In this document: piece after piece, positions 39,382 to 50,231 of the stretch
How the letters are laid out: each line of letters opens with the position of its first letter
Position numbering within the stretch: position 1 is the first letter of the stretch
DNA from: Paludibacter sp.
GTDB lineage: Bacteria; Bacteroidota; Bacteroidia; Bacteroidales; Paludibacteraceae
Length of the DNA: 64,000 nt
Direction: 5' to 3'
Assembly: GCA_028691965.1 (NCBI GenBank)
Contig: JAQUYE010000001.1
Span: 1 to 64,000, forward strand
Position numbers and translations under genes: made by a program
Notes under the pieces: model-generated
Seen by the model: only the letters and a program-made list of their open reading frames with translations
Databases searched by the model: none
What the model was told of the DNA's origin: nothing

Positions 39382-40182
39382 ATGAATGCGAATGAAATAG
39401 AGTATGCAATTTTTGGTGAAGAGATGCAGTATGTCGAGATCGAACTGGATCCTCACGAAACTGTAATTGCTGAATCCGGTAGTTTTATGATGATGGAAGA
39501 GGGAATCAAAATGGAAACTATTTTTGGTGACGGGTCACGTAACGAATCCGGGATACTCGGTAAAATGTGGTCGGCCGGCAAGCGGGTACTGACCGGCGAG
39601 AGTCTGTTTATGACTGCCTATCAGAATCAGAATTACAGTCGTGCTAAGGTGAGCTTTGCTGCTCCCTATCCCGGGAAAATCATCCCTGTAAACCTTTCAG
39701 CTTACGACGGTAAGTTTATTTGTCAGAAGGATGCTTTTCTCTGCGCTGCCAAAGGAGTCTCGGTAGGCATAGAATTTACGAAGAAAATTGGCGTTGGCCT
39801 CTTCGGTGGTGAAGGGTTTATTATGCAGAAACTCGAAGGCGACGGTCTTGCCTTTGTTCACAGCGGAGGTACGCTTGCCCGCAAAGAACTCCGACCGGGC
39901 GAAGTGCTCAAGGTGGATACCGGCTGTATAGTCGGCTTCTCACAAACTATTCGCTACGACATCCAGTTCATTGGAGGAATCAAAAATACAATTTTCGGAG
40001 GCGAAGGCTTGTTTTATGCTACCCTGCGCGGACCCGGAGTTGTTTATATTCAGTCCTTACCTTTCAGTCGACTTGCCGCTCGCGTGTTAGCACTGGCAAC
40101 CAAACCGGGGGGGTCGCGCCGCGAAGAAGGAGGTATCCTGGGCAAGGTCGGGAATATACTGGACGGCGATAACCGCTTTTAG
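39382..40182 (+). CDS. TIGR00266/AIM24-family protein
   Basis: [88 protein letters not shown]. Confidence 0.9.
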   Translation: MNANEIEYAIFGEEMQYVEIELDPHETVIAESGSFMMMEEGIKMETIFGDGSRNESGILGKMWSAGKRVLTGESLFMTAYQNQNYSRAKVSFAAPYPGKIIPVNLSAYDGKFICQKDAFLCAAKGVSVGIEFTKKIGVGLFGGEGFIMQKLEGDGLAFVHSGGTLARKELRPGEVLKVDTGCIVGFSQTIRYDIQFIGGIKNTIFGGEGLFYATLRGPGVVYIQSLPFSRLAARVLALATKPGGSRREEGGILGKVGNILDGDNRF

Positions 40183-40223
40183 GGGTTCCTAAACTTTTTT
40201 CCGACTTAGCTGTTTATGCCCGT

Positions 40224-41165
40224 ATGGATCGTTTATATAATATTTACAGCCGGGAAGACTTGCTAAAACAGCGCCAGGCTGAACCGTTTTCACGTAAAAC
40301 TGTTTCTTTTTACCGTTACGTACAACTCTCAGAACTTCCTGAATTACGCGATCGCCTGTATGCCGACTGGTTTGCTATGGGGGTGCTGGGAAGGGTATAT
40401 ATTGCTGAAGAAGGTATCAATGCTCAGATTTCGGTTCCCGAACCTTCCATATCCTCTTTTATTGACTACCTTGATTCAACTCCCTGGTTTAAGGATATGC
40501 CCCTGAAATGGGCGGTCGAAGATAGTCAGTTTTCATTCCTGAAGCTGAAACTAAAAGTGCGTCGCAAGATTGTAGCCGATGGACTCGAGGAAGGTAGCTT
40601 TGATGTGACGAACGTAGGGCGACACCTCTCTGCTGCCGAATTTAACGCTGCCCTGGAAGATGAAAATACGATAGTAGTGGATATGCGCAATCACTACGAA
40701 AGTGAGATCGGCAGGTTTGATAAAGCGATTTGTCCTGAAGTGGAAACGTTCCGCGAAGAGGTTGACTATGTCGTTAACAAACTCAACGCACACAAGGACA
40801 AAAAGATTCTTATGTATTGTACCGGTGGTGTTCGCTGCGAAAAGGCAAGTGCCTACCTCCGCCATCATGGTTTTAAGGATGTAAATCAGCTCTACGGGGG
40901 TGTTATCGAGTATGCCCGGCAAATTAAGGAAGCGAAGCTACCCAGTCGGTTCCACGGCAAGAATTTCGTGTTCGACGAACGGCTCGGCGAGCGGATTACC
41001 GACGAAGTGATAGCTCACTGTCACCAATGTGGCACAGCCTGCGATACGCATACCAACTGTGCCAACGACAGCTGTCATAAGTTGTTTATCCAGTGCCCCG
41101 CCTGTGCCGCCACCTACCGGGGGTGTTGTAGTCCCGAATGCACCGATCAGCTAAAGGAAGCCTGA
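40224..41165 (+). CDS. trhO: Rhodanese-domain tRNA uridine hydroxylase (TrhO/YceA family)
   Basis: [53 protein letters not shown]. Confidence 0.92.
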   Translation: MDRLYNIYSREDLLKQRQAEPFSRKTVSFYRYVQLSELPELRDRLYADWFAMGVLGRVYIAEEGINAQISVPEPSISSFIDYLDSTPWFKDMPLKWAVEDSQFSFLKLKLKVRRKIVADGLEEGSFDVTNVGRHLSAAEFNAALEDENTIVVDMRNHYESEIGRFDKAICPEVETFREEVDYVVNKLNAHKDKKILMYCTGGVRCEKASAYLRHHGFKDVNQLYGGVIEYARQIKEAKLPSRFHGKNFVFDERLGERITDEVIAHCHQCGTACDTHTNCANDSCHKLFIQCPACAATYRGCCSPECTDQLKEA

Positions 41166-41179
41166 CGGAGGGAGTGTAA

Positions 41180-42550
41180 CTAAAGTTCAACAGGATACTG
41201 ATTGATGTGCATCCTTTTGGCTTTCACGTCGTGGGCATGGGTAATTTTTCTGATAAACTGATTTACCTTGTTGATCCGGAGATTGCTAATCCTGACTTTT
41301 TTAACCGGCAGTCGGACATCGCCCTTAATTTCATACACACCATCGGTGCTTTCGCAGGTTACATTTTTCATGTAAATACCTTCAATACGGGTAATACGTT
41401 CTTCATAAGTAGGTACCAGATCTTTCCACTGATAGAGTACATCAGTGTCGATTTCGAGCAGGCGCATCGTATTGCCCGAACTCACGTTTTCCATGATGAT
41501 ATTCTCAATAAAACCGCCTCTCCGGTGATTGGTTTTTATAAAGAAAAAACGATCTACTGACCCGGGAGCAGAGCAGTGGTGCATGTAGACATTGCGGATG
41601 CCTCCCGACATTTCGCTCCCGATAGCTAACAGGGCATGTCCGTTAAGGATGGTGCAGTTGCGGATGACTATGTTTTCGCAGGGTGTATTTAATCTCCATG
41701 CATCCTGATTGCGACCGGCTTTGATAACCACAGCATCATCTCCCTGATCGAACACGCAATCCTCAACAAGGAAGTTGCGACTCATCTCCAGGTCAACGCC
41801 ATCGTTATTATGTCCGTGTGCTTTTACGTTCAGCTTACGTACTACTCCTCCGTTGCACATATACAGGTGAATGGTCCAGAACGGACTGTTGCGGATGTTG
41901 AAGTCCTCCAGTAATACATTCGAACAGCGGTTAAAGTGGATAAGGTGTGGACGAAGGTTGTTGTCTCCTTTAGCCATTTGTCGCTCCTCCACCGGAACAT
42001 TGGTAGAAGCCATTGTATACAATTCCCGCAGTGCAAGCAGGTGAGGGGCCGGACGGGGGAACCACTTGCTCCAGAATTCCATTCGTGGCTGCAGTGTTCC
42101 TTTGCCCGAGATGGCTATGTTTTCACATTCAAAAGCATACACCAGAGGAGAATAATTATAGCATTCAAGTCCTTCCCAGGAGGTCATCACTGCAGGAAGA
42201 TATTCTGTTGGATGATCCGAAAAACTGATTATCGCATTCTCTTCAAGTACCAGATTCACATTGCTTTTAAAATGAATCGGGCCGCTAAGCCAGGTTCCGG
42301 CAGGTACCACAACCTTTCCGCCTCCTGAAGCATGACAGGCCTTAATTGCATCCCTGATGGCAGTGGTATTATTGAATTCTCCACCGGCTTGTGCGCCATA
42401 ATCTACAATATTAAATACTCTGTCAGGGAAGATATATACCAGTATCGGATCCATTTTAAAGGGAGCCTTTACCTTAACAGTACTGTAATTTCCTCCTGTT
42501 AGCAACATACTTACCCACAGGAGCAGGGTTGTGAAAATGATCTTTCTCAT
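41180..42550 (-). CDS. GH28-family polygalacturonase/rhamnogalacturonan hydrolase-like protein
   Basis: FNIVDYGAQAGGEFNNTTAIRDAIKACHASGGGKVVVPAGTWLSGPIHFKSNV; AHGHNNDGVDLEMSRNFLVEDCVFDQGDDAVVIKAGR. Confidence 0.93.
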   Translation of the reverse strand: MRKIIFTTLLLWVSMLLTGGNYSTVKVKAPFKMDPILVYIFPDRVFNIVDYGAQAGGEFNNTTAIRDAIKACHASGGGKVVVPAGTWLSGPIHFKSNVNLVLEENAIISFSDHPTEYLPAVMTSWEGLECYNYSPLVYAFECENIAISGKGTLQPRMEFWSKWFPRPAPHLLALRELYTMASTNVPVEERQMAKGDNNLRPHLIHFNRCSNVLLEDFNIRNSPFWTIHLYMCNGGVVRKLNVKAHGHNNDGVDLEMSRNFLVEDCVFDQGDDAVVIKAGRNQDAWRLNTPCENIVIRNCTILNGHALLAIGSEMSGGIRNVYMHHCSAPGSVDRFFFIKTNHRRGGFIENIIMENVSSGNTMRLLEIDTDVLYQWKDLVPTYEERITRIEGIYMKNVTCESTDGVYEIKGDVRLPVKKVRISNLRINKVNQFIRKITHAHDVKAKRMHINQYPVEL

Positions 42551-45500
42551 GAATTCATATATTTCGAAGGTGAAGACCCGAATTGTGCCTTAAAGCACTT
42601 GCTGAAATAGAAGGGATCGTTAATTCCAACAAGGTACGACACTTCAGATACATTGTATTTATAGGTTTTAAGCAGTTCGGCTGCCTTTTGCATGCGCCGG
42701 ATCCGTATAAATTCATTTGGTGAATAGCCGGTAAGGGATTTTATCTTTTTGAAAAACAGTGTCCTTCCGGTATTCAGCAAGCGGGCAAAGTCGTCGACAG
42801 TAAAGTCGGGATCCGACAGGTGTTTCTCAAAAGTCTCTTCCACCTGCTGCAGGAACCGGCAGTCTTTTTCGAGCATCATGGGCTTTTCTTCTCCTTCGAC
42901 AATCATTGCACTACAGGGTGCTTCATTTCCGGCATCCGCATCCGCATCCGATCGGGCAGGGTTGGTGGCATAGTACTGATGAAGCTTCTCCCGTTTCTCG
43001 AGTAGTTTGTTGATTTGCAACATCAGGAACTTCATGCTGAATGGTTTGGTAATATAGGCATCAGCTCCGGCTTCTACTCCTTCCGACACATGTTCATCCG
43101 ATATATATGCAGTCAACAGGATTACAGGGATATGGCAGGTCTCAAAATCATCTTTCAGTTTCTTAGTGAGTTCAAACCCGTTCATTCCCGGCATCATCAC
43201 ATCACAGATGATAAGATCCGGATCGTCTTTAGCACTTCGTTCAACACCTTCGTTACCTTCAGCAGCGGTAATAATATCGAAATAGGGATTCAGCTTGTTG
43301 TCGAGGAACTCGCGTATATCATCGTTATCGTCGATGATAAGAATTTTGAATTTATGTCCGGCTACCGGCACCAGGGGAACCAGCTCTAACGATCCTTCCG
43401 ACAAATCTTCTTCAATAAATTCGGAGATACTGTATACTTCGCCCGATTCCGAAGTAGTAACCTTTACTTCTTCATTCACAAAATCATCCGGTTGATATAC
43501 CCGGTTGTCGAGTGGTAGTTCTACTGTAAAAACAGAACCTCCTCCTTCGTTTTCACGGAAGTTTACTTTGCCCTGGTGAAGGGCAGTGAACTCGCTTACA
43601 AGGTGCAAGCCAATGCCGGTACCTTGTTGTGAGAAATTGATTTGCATAAACCGGCTGAATAGTAAATCCTGTTTTTCCTTTGGTATTCCTATTCCATTAT
43701 CGGCTACCGAAATACGGATTACGTGCAATTCCTGATCGGCTTCTGCTTCCAGGGTTATTTGTCCACCACGCGGAGTAAACTTAAGGGCATTGGAGAGCAG
43801 GTTAAAAACGATCTTATCCACTTTATTGGTGTCGAAATAAACCGGCAGGGTTTGCTCAGAGCAAATGAAGTTGTAACGGATATTGGTTTTAGCAGCTACA
43901 TTTTCAAAGCTCTTAAAGATATTTTCGAGGAAGACAACCGCATCGACCCGTTGCAGGTTGAGCTTCTGTTTGTTGTTCTGAAGTTTTCGGAACTCGAGCA
44001 GCTGTTCGATAAGACGCATCAGATGAGAAGTGTTTATGTCGATGTCGTTGACAACTTTGCGCAGGCTCTCGCTCATCTTTGGCTTCAACTCCGCTAAGGT
44101 ATCGACACTTCCTTTTATAAGGGTTAAGGGAGTTCGGAACTCATGACTTATATTTGTAAAGAAGCGGAGTTTATAATCCGTCAGCTGACGTTCAACGCGA
44201 ACTGCATTATCCAGTCGGTAGAAATTCAATGCGATGCGTATCCCGGCATACACCGCGGCAATAATCAACAGGAAGTAAATCCAGTAGGCAAGCGGCGATT
44301 TCCAGTAAGGTGGCCGGATGGTGATAAGCAATCGTGTTTCATTTTCGTCCCAAATCCCCTCACTATTGATACTTTTCACCCGAAACACATACTCCCCCGG
44401 AGGAACATTCCTGTAGGTAGCCATATTATTCTCGCCGGTACTTATATTCCACCTGCGTTCGTAGTTCTCGAGCATATACATAAACTGATTCGAACTGGGA
44501 TCTTCAAAATCAAGGGTAGAGAACTCCACATGGAAAACCTGATCGGAATGACTCAGGCTTACTTCCTTCGCAAAAGTCGAGGAGGTTTTCAGTGGTGCCT
44601 TACGCGGGGCAATAAGGGCAGGATCGTTAAATACCGAAAATCCGGTGATAATCACCTTATTGGTGCGGTTGTTTAAGTTCTGCACATCCGAAGGATGAAA
44701 CACATAAAAGCCGTTGAGTGAACCCCATATCATTCGCCCGTCCTTACAGGTAATGCCGGCAGTTTCGGTAAAGATATTCGCTGCAAAGTCGTTGGAGAAT
44801 TTATAGAACTGGAAAATGGTGGTAGCCGGATTAAATTTCAGCAATCCCCGTTCGGTGCCTATCCAGAGATTCTGTTCGGTGTCTTCCTGGATGGTAACTA
44901 TATTGTCGTTGGCAATTCCCTGCGGGTTTTTAAAAACCCTGAATTTGCCGTTGCCATTCGGACTCACCCCCGTAAACAGGTTCAGTCCACCTCCTGCCGT
45001 TGCCAGCCATACATTTGCATTCGCATCTTCAAAGATATACCGTACTTCAGGATTACTCAGACTGGATTCGTCCTGCGAATCGAAGGTAAAGTATTCGTAC
45101 GCATTTTTGTCGGCCAACAAAGAGTCGGGATAAAACCGCATTACCCCATTGGAAGTCCCCACCCACATTTTTCCTTTGCTATCGAGGAAGATATGCCGGG
45201 CAAAGCGATTCCATTCGTCATTTTCGAAAAAGCTTTTAAATCCGTCGCCCACCCGAACGGATACACCGCCTCCAAAGGTGGCAACCCACAACCGTCCTTT
45301 TCGGTCGGCTGTAAGTCCGAATACATTATTATCGCTTAAATCGTTGTGTTCGCCCTGGTTACGGTAGTTTTTACTAACCGTCGTCTTTCCTTCTTCCAGG
45401 GCAAGCACTCCGTTTCCACGTGTTCCTATCCATAAGGTACCCTGCTTATCCTCGTACATCGCGTACACGCTGTAACTATTCTCAAACACAGTGGTACGTG

Positions 45501-46914
45501 TCCTGAAGTCGGACGAGTACCTGTACAGGTTACCGGCCTTGGTTCCTACCCAGACAGAACCGCGGCGGTCTTCAAAAAGCGTACGGATTACATTTCCGTT
45601 TCTTACCAGATTATCAGGATCGGGAAATACCTGCTGAACATTCCGGTTGGTAAAGCTCAGCTTGTTAACACCCATATTCTCGGTTCCTACCCACAAATGA
45701 CCGTAACTGTCGGTCAGCAACGTAAGCAGGTAGTTAGAGTTGAGGTTGTCGGGATAGCGGCTGGAAGGATAATGTTGCAGTACACCTGTTGTCCGGTTGT
45801 AGGAGAACAAGCCATTTCCATAGGTAGATATCCACACATTATTATGCTCATCGGCGGTAAACTGGAACCGTTCGTCGTCGATCAGTTTCATGAGTGCCGG
45901 AGGTACCAGTTGCAGCTGGAAGGTGTTGAGCTGTTCGTCGATCGACCACACATTCCCCGAGAAATCGGAAATCCAGATTCCGCCCCGTTTATCGTTGTGA
46001 AACCCTGCATTGCCCCGAATGGTGGCTTCGAACACATCGTCGCCCCGGATAATCTTTCCTGTTTCGGTATTCACTATAATTATTCCTTTGCTGATCGATG
46101 AGAGGAGCAGGAAGTGATTTCCCATCGAAGTGGTACGATGAATATCGGTGAGTTGGGTTTCAACTACAGCAGGGGCAAAGGTATTAAGTGCCAGACTGAA
46201 ATCGTAGATGCGGCCGTTCTCTGAAATCAGGTATACGCTGTTGCCCAGTTCGTACGCATTTATAAACACCTCATTACGGGTAGCTTTACGCAGATGCACT
46301 AATTGTCCGTCGGGAGTCAGGCGCACCAATCCCGAAGCAGTGAGTATCCAGGTGTTTTTATTCTTATCCTGAAGAATCTGGTTGATGGTGTTGGAGGGGA
46401 GTTTATTCGGACTGGCATCTTCGGCATAATGGGTAAGCAGGATATCATCTTCCTGAAAGGTAAACTTAACACAGCCGTCGTAGGCACTTCCGAGCCACAC
46501 ATTCCCGTCCTTATCTTCATAAAAGGAATTGTGCTTGATAAAGAAATCTTCTTTTTTGTCGAATATAGGGAGGAAACTTTCCGTTTTCGGATCGTAACAA
46601 TGGAAGATGTCGCTATAGGTGCGCACCCAGATATGTCCGTGCGAATCTTCAATTAATTCTTTTATCTTACCACTGGTAAGGGAGTTCGGATTGCGTGTTT
46701 CGGGAATAATGGTTTTCATCCGGATGCCGTCGTACCGGTTCAATCCGTTGAGTGTTCCGAACCAAAGAAATCCGGTACGGTCGAGCAGCATACATCGTAC
46801 CGTATTGTGCGATAGTCCCTCGTTGGACGTGATATGTTCGATGGTAGGATGCGTTTCGGCACTATGTAGTAAAAGAGGTAGTACAAATAGTATTGCTAAC
46901 AGAGTCTTGCGCAT
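42547..46914 (-). CDS. Hybrid two-component system sensor/response regulator (HTCS) with AraC-type output domain
   Basis: Reg_prop repeats (RTGFLWFGTLNGLNRYDG), Y_Y_Y region, FFTNISHEFRTPLTLIKGSVD, HATPase, IICDVMMPGMNGFELTKKLK receiver, C-terminal AraC HTH; ATGA overlap with the GH28 gene. Confidence 0.96.
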   Translation of the reverse strand: MRKTLLAILFVLPLLLHSAETHPTIEHITSNEGLSHNTVRCMLLDRTGFLWFGTLNGLNRYDGIRMKTIIPETRNPNSLTSGKIKELIEDSHGHIWVRTYSDIFHCYDPKTESFLPIFDKKEDFFIKHNSFYEDKDGNVWLGSAYDGCVKFTFQEDDILLTHYAEDASPNKLPSNTINQILQDKNKNTWILTASGLVRLTPDGQLVHLRKATRNEVFINAYELGNSVYLISENGRIYDFSLALNTFAPAVVETQLTDIHRTTSMGNHFLLLSSISKGIIIVNTETGKIIRGDDVFEATIRGNAGFHNDKRGGIWISDFSGNVWSIDEQLNTFQLQLVPPALMKLIDDERFQFTADEHNNVWISTYGNGLFSYNRTTGVLQHYPSSRYPDNLNSNYLLTLLTDSYGHLWVGTENMGVNKLSFTNRNVQQVFPDPDNLVRNGNVIRTLFEDRRGSVWVGTKAGNLYRYSSDFRTRTTVFENSYSVYAMYEDKQGTLWIGTRGNGVLALEEGKTTVSKNYRNQGEHNDLSDNNVFGLTADRKGRLWVATFGGGVSVRVGDGFKSFFENDEWNRFARHIFLDSKGKMWVGTSNGVMRFYPDSLLADKNAYEYFTFDSQDESSLSNPEVRYIFEDANANVWLATAGGGLNLFTGVSPNGNGKFRVFKNPQGIANDNIVTIQEDTEQNLWIGTERGLLKFNPATTIFQFYKFSNDFAANIFTETAGITCKDGRMIWGSLNGFYVFHPSDVQNLNNRTNKVIITGFSVFNDPALIAPRKAPLKTSSTFAKEVSLSHSDQVFHVEFSTLDFEDPSSNQFMYMLENYERRWNISTGENNMATYRNVPPGEYVFRVKSINSEGIWDENETRLLITIRPPYWKSPLAYWIYFLLIIAAVYAGIRIALNFYRLDNAVRVERQLTDYKLRFFTNISHEFRTPLTLIKGSVDTLAELKPKMSESLRKVVNDIDINTSHLMRLIEQLLEFRKLQNNKQKLNLQRVDAVVFLENIFKSFENVAAKTNIRYNFICSEQTLPVYFDTNKVDKIVFNLLSNALKFTPRGGQITLEAEADQELHVIRISVADNGIGIPKEKQDLLFSRFMQINFSQQGTGIGLHLVSEFTALHQGKVNFRENEGGGSVFTVELPLDNRVYQPDDFVNEEVKVTTSESGEVYSISEFIEEDLSEGSLELVPLVPVAGHKFKILIIDDNDDIREFLDNKLNPYFDIITAAEGNEGVERSAKDDPDLIICDVMMPGMNGFELTKKLKDDFETCHIPVILLTAYISDEHVSEGVEAGADAYITKPFSMKFLMLQINKLLEKREKLHQYYATNPARSDADADAGNEAPCSAMIVEGEEKPMMLEKDCRFLQQVEETFEKHLSDPDFTVDDFARLLNTGRTLFFKKIKSLTGYSPNEFIRIRRMQKAAELLKTYKYNVSEVSYLVGINDPFYFSKCFKAQFGSSPSKYMNS

Positions 46915-47083
46915 GATATAAGGGTTAATTCAGTTGCGAAGATAGCAAATTTCATCCTTTTTGCTCTAAATGCTGCATATAAATCGTGAAAAGTGTACTC
47001 TATTCCATTTTACGACATCGTGTTTATACCTTATTTTGTAAACTGATAAAACTACAAAACCGGTAGCCGACAACTCACCAGTA

Positions 47084-47096
47084 GGTGTCGGACACC
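47084..47096. promoter_or_regulatory. Perfect 13-bp dyad GGTGTC-G-GACACC upstream of GH2 gene
   Basis: 6-bp arms and 1-bp centre, 16 bp before the ATG. Confidence 0.4.
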
Positions 47097-47112
47097 ACAA
47101 ATCTGTTATTCT

Positions 47113-50004
47113 ATGAACTACACGAAAACCGTATTACTTGCTTTGTTGCTGACCTGTATCCTGCCCGTAGGGAGTAGTCAGTCGATTCCACTCAACGGCA
47201 ACTGGAAGTTTGCCCTCGACCCCGATCTGAAGGGCCTTGATGAGCAGTGGTTTCAGCAGGAGATGAAGGAGGAAGTACGACTTCCCGGCTCCAATGTAGA
47301 AAATCGCAAGGGTTTTGACCCTACGCTGGATACCCGTTTTACGGCAAGTATTTACGATAGCTCCTGGTATCATAATCCTCATATGGAGAAATACCGCCAG
47401 CCCGAAAATTTTAAAATGCCGTTCTGGCTCACGCAGCTGAAATATTTCACAGGCTATGCATGGTACCAGCGCGAAATCACTATTCCTGCCAACTGGAAAG
47501 GCAACCGTGTTCAGCTCTTTCTCGAACGGCCGCATTTTATTACCCATATCTGGATTGATAACCGGGAAGTGGGGCGGTATGTGTCGCATAACACTCCTCA
47601 TAGTTACGACCTGACTGCTTTTGTTGAGGCCGGAAAATCTTATCAGCTTACCCTGTGTGTCAACAACCGCCTCAAGGATATGGATGTGGGCACTAACTCT
47701 CATTCGGTAACCGATCATACGCAAGGCAACTGGAACGGAGTGGTGGGTCGCATGGAATTACAGCTAAAACAACCGGTGCATACGGATGAAGTGCAGGTCT
47801 ATCCCGACCTGGCACACCAACAGGCGCTTGTTAAACTTACCATTGCTAACCCGCAACTGTTGAATACAAAGGGTAGTGTGGTGCTGAAGGCTACCAGTTT
47901 CAACAGTACTAAGAGTCATCGTTTTAGTGCTTCCCTCGATTTCGAACTGACTGCCACCGATTCGACCAAACAGCTCGAACTGCCTTTGTTGCTGGGTGAT
48001 AAGATGCAGACCTGGGACGAGTTTGATCCTGCTTTGTATCGCTTAACTGCGTATCTTACAACACCAGCCGGGGTGGATACGATGGAGACTCAGTTCGGTA
48101 TGCGCGAAATCAGTATCGAAGGGAAATGGATCTATATTAATGGTCGTAAGACACTTATGCGCGGTACGGTAGAGAATGCGCTGTTCCCGCTTACAGGCTA
48201 TCCTCCGATGGATGTGGCCTCCTGGGAGCGTGTGTTTCGTATCTGTAAGACCTATGGGCTGAATCACATGCGTTTCCATTCGTACGGACCGCCCGAAGCA
48301 GCGTTTAAAGCGGCCGACCTGGTGGGTATTTACCTGCAGCCCGAAGGTCCGGCATGGCCCAACCACAGTACGCAGCTGGGTAGAGGTTATCCTATCGATA
48401 CCTACCTGCTCGAGGAAACCAAACGAATGGTAAAACACTACGGTAATTATGCCTCGTTTGTAATGATGGCAGCCGGTAACGAACCCCGGGGTAACTGGGT
48501 GTCGTGGGTAGGTAAGTTTGTGGATTACTGGAAAAAAGCGGATCCGCGCCGTATCTATACCGGTGCCTCGGTAGGAGGAAGCTGGGCATGGCAACCCAAA
48601 AGTCAGTACCATGTAAAAGCCGGGGCGCGCGGACTCGACTGGAGTCGCAACCGACCCGAATCCAATTCGGATTATCGCCAGTGGATTGATACAGTAAGTC
48701 AGCCATTTATTTCACACGAAACCGGTCAGTGGTGCGTGTTCCCCGATTTTGAAGAGATTAAAAAATACACCGGTGTTACCCGTGCCAAAAACTTTGAGTT
48801 GTTTCAGGAACTCCTGGGCGATCAGGACATGGGACAGCTAAGCCGGGAGTTCCTGCACGCTTCCGGTAAGTTGCAGGTAGTATGTTATAAACACGAAATT
48901 GAAAAAACCCTTCGTACTCCCGATTATGCCGGATTCCAGTTGCTGAGCCTGAACGACTTCTCCGGACAGGGGACTGCTCTGGTAGGCTTGCTGAATGCGT
49001 TCTGGGAAGAAAAGGGCTATGTTACTGCTCCCGAATTCCGTCGCTTCTGCTCGCCAACAGTGCCGCTTATTCGTACCGGTAAGTTTGTGTATAGGAATAA
49101 CGAGCGACTGCAAGCCAGTGTCGAGTTGTCGCATTTTGATGCGCTGCCGCTCGAAGATGTACGACTTCAAATGACCCTGCGCCGCAAGGATGGGCGTGTT
49201 GTTCATGAACAACAGCTAACCCGCATGGATGTGCCGATTGGAAGTAATATCCCTGCCGGAACGATCGACCTCGACCTGTCGGCATTTACTGCTCCGGTTC
49301 AATTGAACCTCGAAATTCGCATCGAAGGTACAGGGGTGATTAACGACTGGAACTTCTGGGTGTATCCGGCCGTACAGGAATTACCCGCGGAGGATGATAT
49401 CTATATTGTACGGGGTGAGCTGGACGACAAAGCTCGTAAGCTGCTTTCCAAAGGGGGTAAGGTGTTGCTGATGACAGCAGGTAAGGTAAGCTACGGGAAA
49501 GATGTGGTTCAATACTACCAGCCTGCCTTCTGGAATACTTCCTGGTTTAAGATGCGTCCTCCGCATACTACCGGAGTGTTGATCCGCAATGAGCATCCCT
49601 TGTTTAAGGACTTTATTACCGACAACTGGGCTGATATGCAGTGGTGGGAATTGTTGAACAAAGCACAAACAATGCAGCTCGATGATTTCCCGAAAGGCTT
49701 CCAGCCGGTGGTTCAACCTATCGATACCTGGTTTATTAGCCGCAAGTTAGGCATGCTCTTCGAAGCGAAAGTAGGAAAAGGTAAATTGCTGATGACCAGC
49801 TTCGACCTGGAAAGTAATCCCGAAGAACGTCCGGTTGCACGGGCACTCTACCAGTCGGTACTGCGCTATATGCACTCCGGCGACTTCAACCCGGGCCAGG
49901 TGGTACCGCTCAAAGCAGTTACCGGCATCTTTACTAAAAAAGCCGAACCCTATAATTTCTATAGCCGCACGAGTCCCGACGAGCTGAAACAGGGAAAAAT
50001 ATAA
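47113..50004 (+). CDS. GH2-family glycoside hydrolase
   Basis: IPLNGNWKFALDPDLKG; ITIPANWKGNRVQLFLERPHFITHIWIDNREVG; GLNHMRFHSYGPPEAAFKAADLVGIYLQPEGP; AAGNEPRGNW. Confidence 0.9.
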   Translation: MNYTKTVLLALLLTCILPVGSSQSIPLNGNWKFALDPDLKGLDEQWFQQEMKEEVRLPGSNVENRKGFDPTLDTRFTASIYDSSWYHNPHMEKYRQPENFKMPFWLTQLKYFTGYAWYQREITIPANWKGNRVQLFLERPHFITHIWIDNREVGRYVSHNTPHSYDLTAFVEAGKSYQLTLCVNNRLKDMDVGTNSHSVTDHTQGNWNGVVGRMELQLKQPVHTDEVQVYPDLAHQQALVKLTIANPQLLNTKGSVVLKATSFNSTKSHRFSASLDFELTATDSTKQLELPLLLGDKMQTWDEFDPALYRLTAYLTTPAGVDTMETQFGMREISIEGKWIYINGRKTLMRGTVENALFPLTGYPPMDVASWERVFRICKTYGLNHMRFHSYGPPEAAFKAADLVGIYLQPEGPAWPNHSTQLGRGYPIDTYLLEETKRMVKHYGNYASFVMMAAGNEPRGNWVSWVGKFVDYWKKADPRRIYTGASVGGSWAWQPKSQYHVKAGARGLDWSRNRPESNSDYRQWIDTVSQPFISHETGQWCVFPDFEEIKKYTGVTRAKNFELFQELLGDQDMGQLSREFLHASGKLQVVCYKHEIEKTLRTPDYAGFQLLSLNDFSGQGTALVGLLNAFWEEKGYVTAPEFRRFCSPTVPLIRTGKFVYRNNERLQASVELSHFDALPLEDVRLQMTLRRKDGRVVHEQQLTRMDVPIGSNIPAGTIDLDLSAFTAPVQLNLEIRIEGTGVINDWNFWVYPAVQELPAEDDIYIVRGELDDKARKLLSKGGKVLLMTAGKVSYGKDVVQYYQPAFWNTSWFKMRPPHTTGVLIRNEHPLFKDFITDNWADMQWWELLNKAQTMQLDDFPKGFQPVVQPIDTWFISRKLGMLFEAKVGKGKLLMTSFDLESNPEERPVARALYQSVLRYMHSGDFNPGQVVPLKAVTGIFTKKAEPYNFYSRTSPDELKQGKI

Positions 50005-50007
50005 TCT

Positions 50008-50216
50008 TTAATTGTTAATTGTTAGTTGTTAATTGTTAATTAGGACGTGTGAGTAGTAGGTGGTTTTTGTGGAAGTCTGCGATTTGACAATTGATTAGTT
50101 GGTTTTTACATTTAGTGAGGTAGTAAAAGGAGAAAAAGCAATGCGTTTTTTCTCCTTTTTTAATACTCTTCTATCCATTCCCCAGCAATTAACAATTAAA
50201 AATTAACAATTAAAAA
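50008..50216. repeat. Inverted copies of TTAATTGTTAATT-type repeats flanking about 145 bp downstream of GH2 gene
   Basis: Left tttaattgttaattgttagttgttaattgttaatt; right aattaacaattaaaaattaacaattaaa. Confidence 0.75.
50124..50161 (+). terminator. Rho-independent terminator inside the inverted-repeat segment
   Basis: aaaaggagaaaaa-gcaatgcg-ttttttctcctttttt. Confidence 0.8.
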
Positions 50217-50231
50217 AACAACCACATGTGA

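Noticed and set aside
42933-42955. Short (GCATCC)n repeat in the HTCS gene
   Set aside because: Encodes a short ADADAD linker; only three copies, not a convincing phase-variable repeat.
44143-44676. 177-aa plus-strand ORF antisense to the HTCS gene
   Set aside because: Shadow ORF; HTCS domains on the opposite strand are intact.
47134-47724. 196-aa minus-strand ORF within the GH2 gene
   Set aside because: No recognisable domain; overlaps a clear GH2 N-terminal region.
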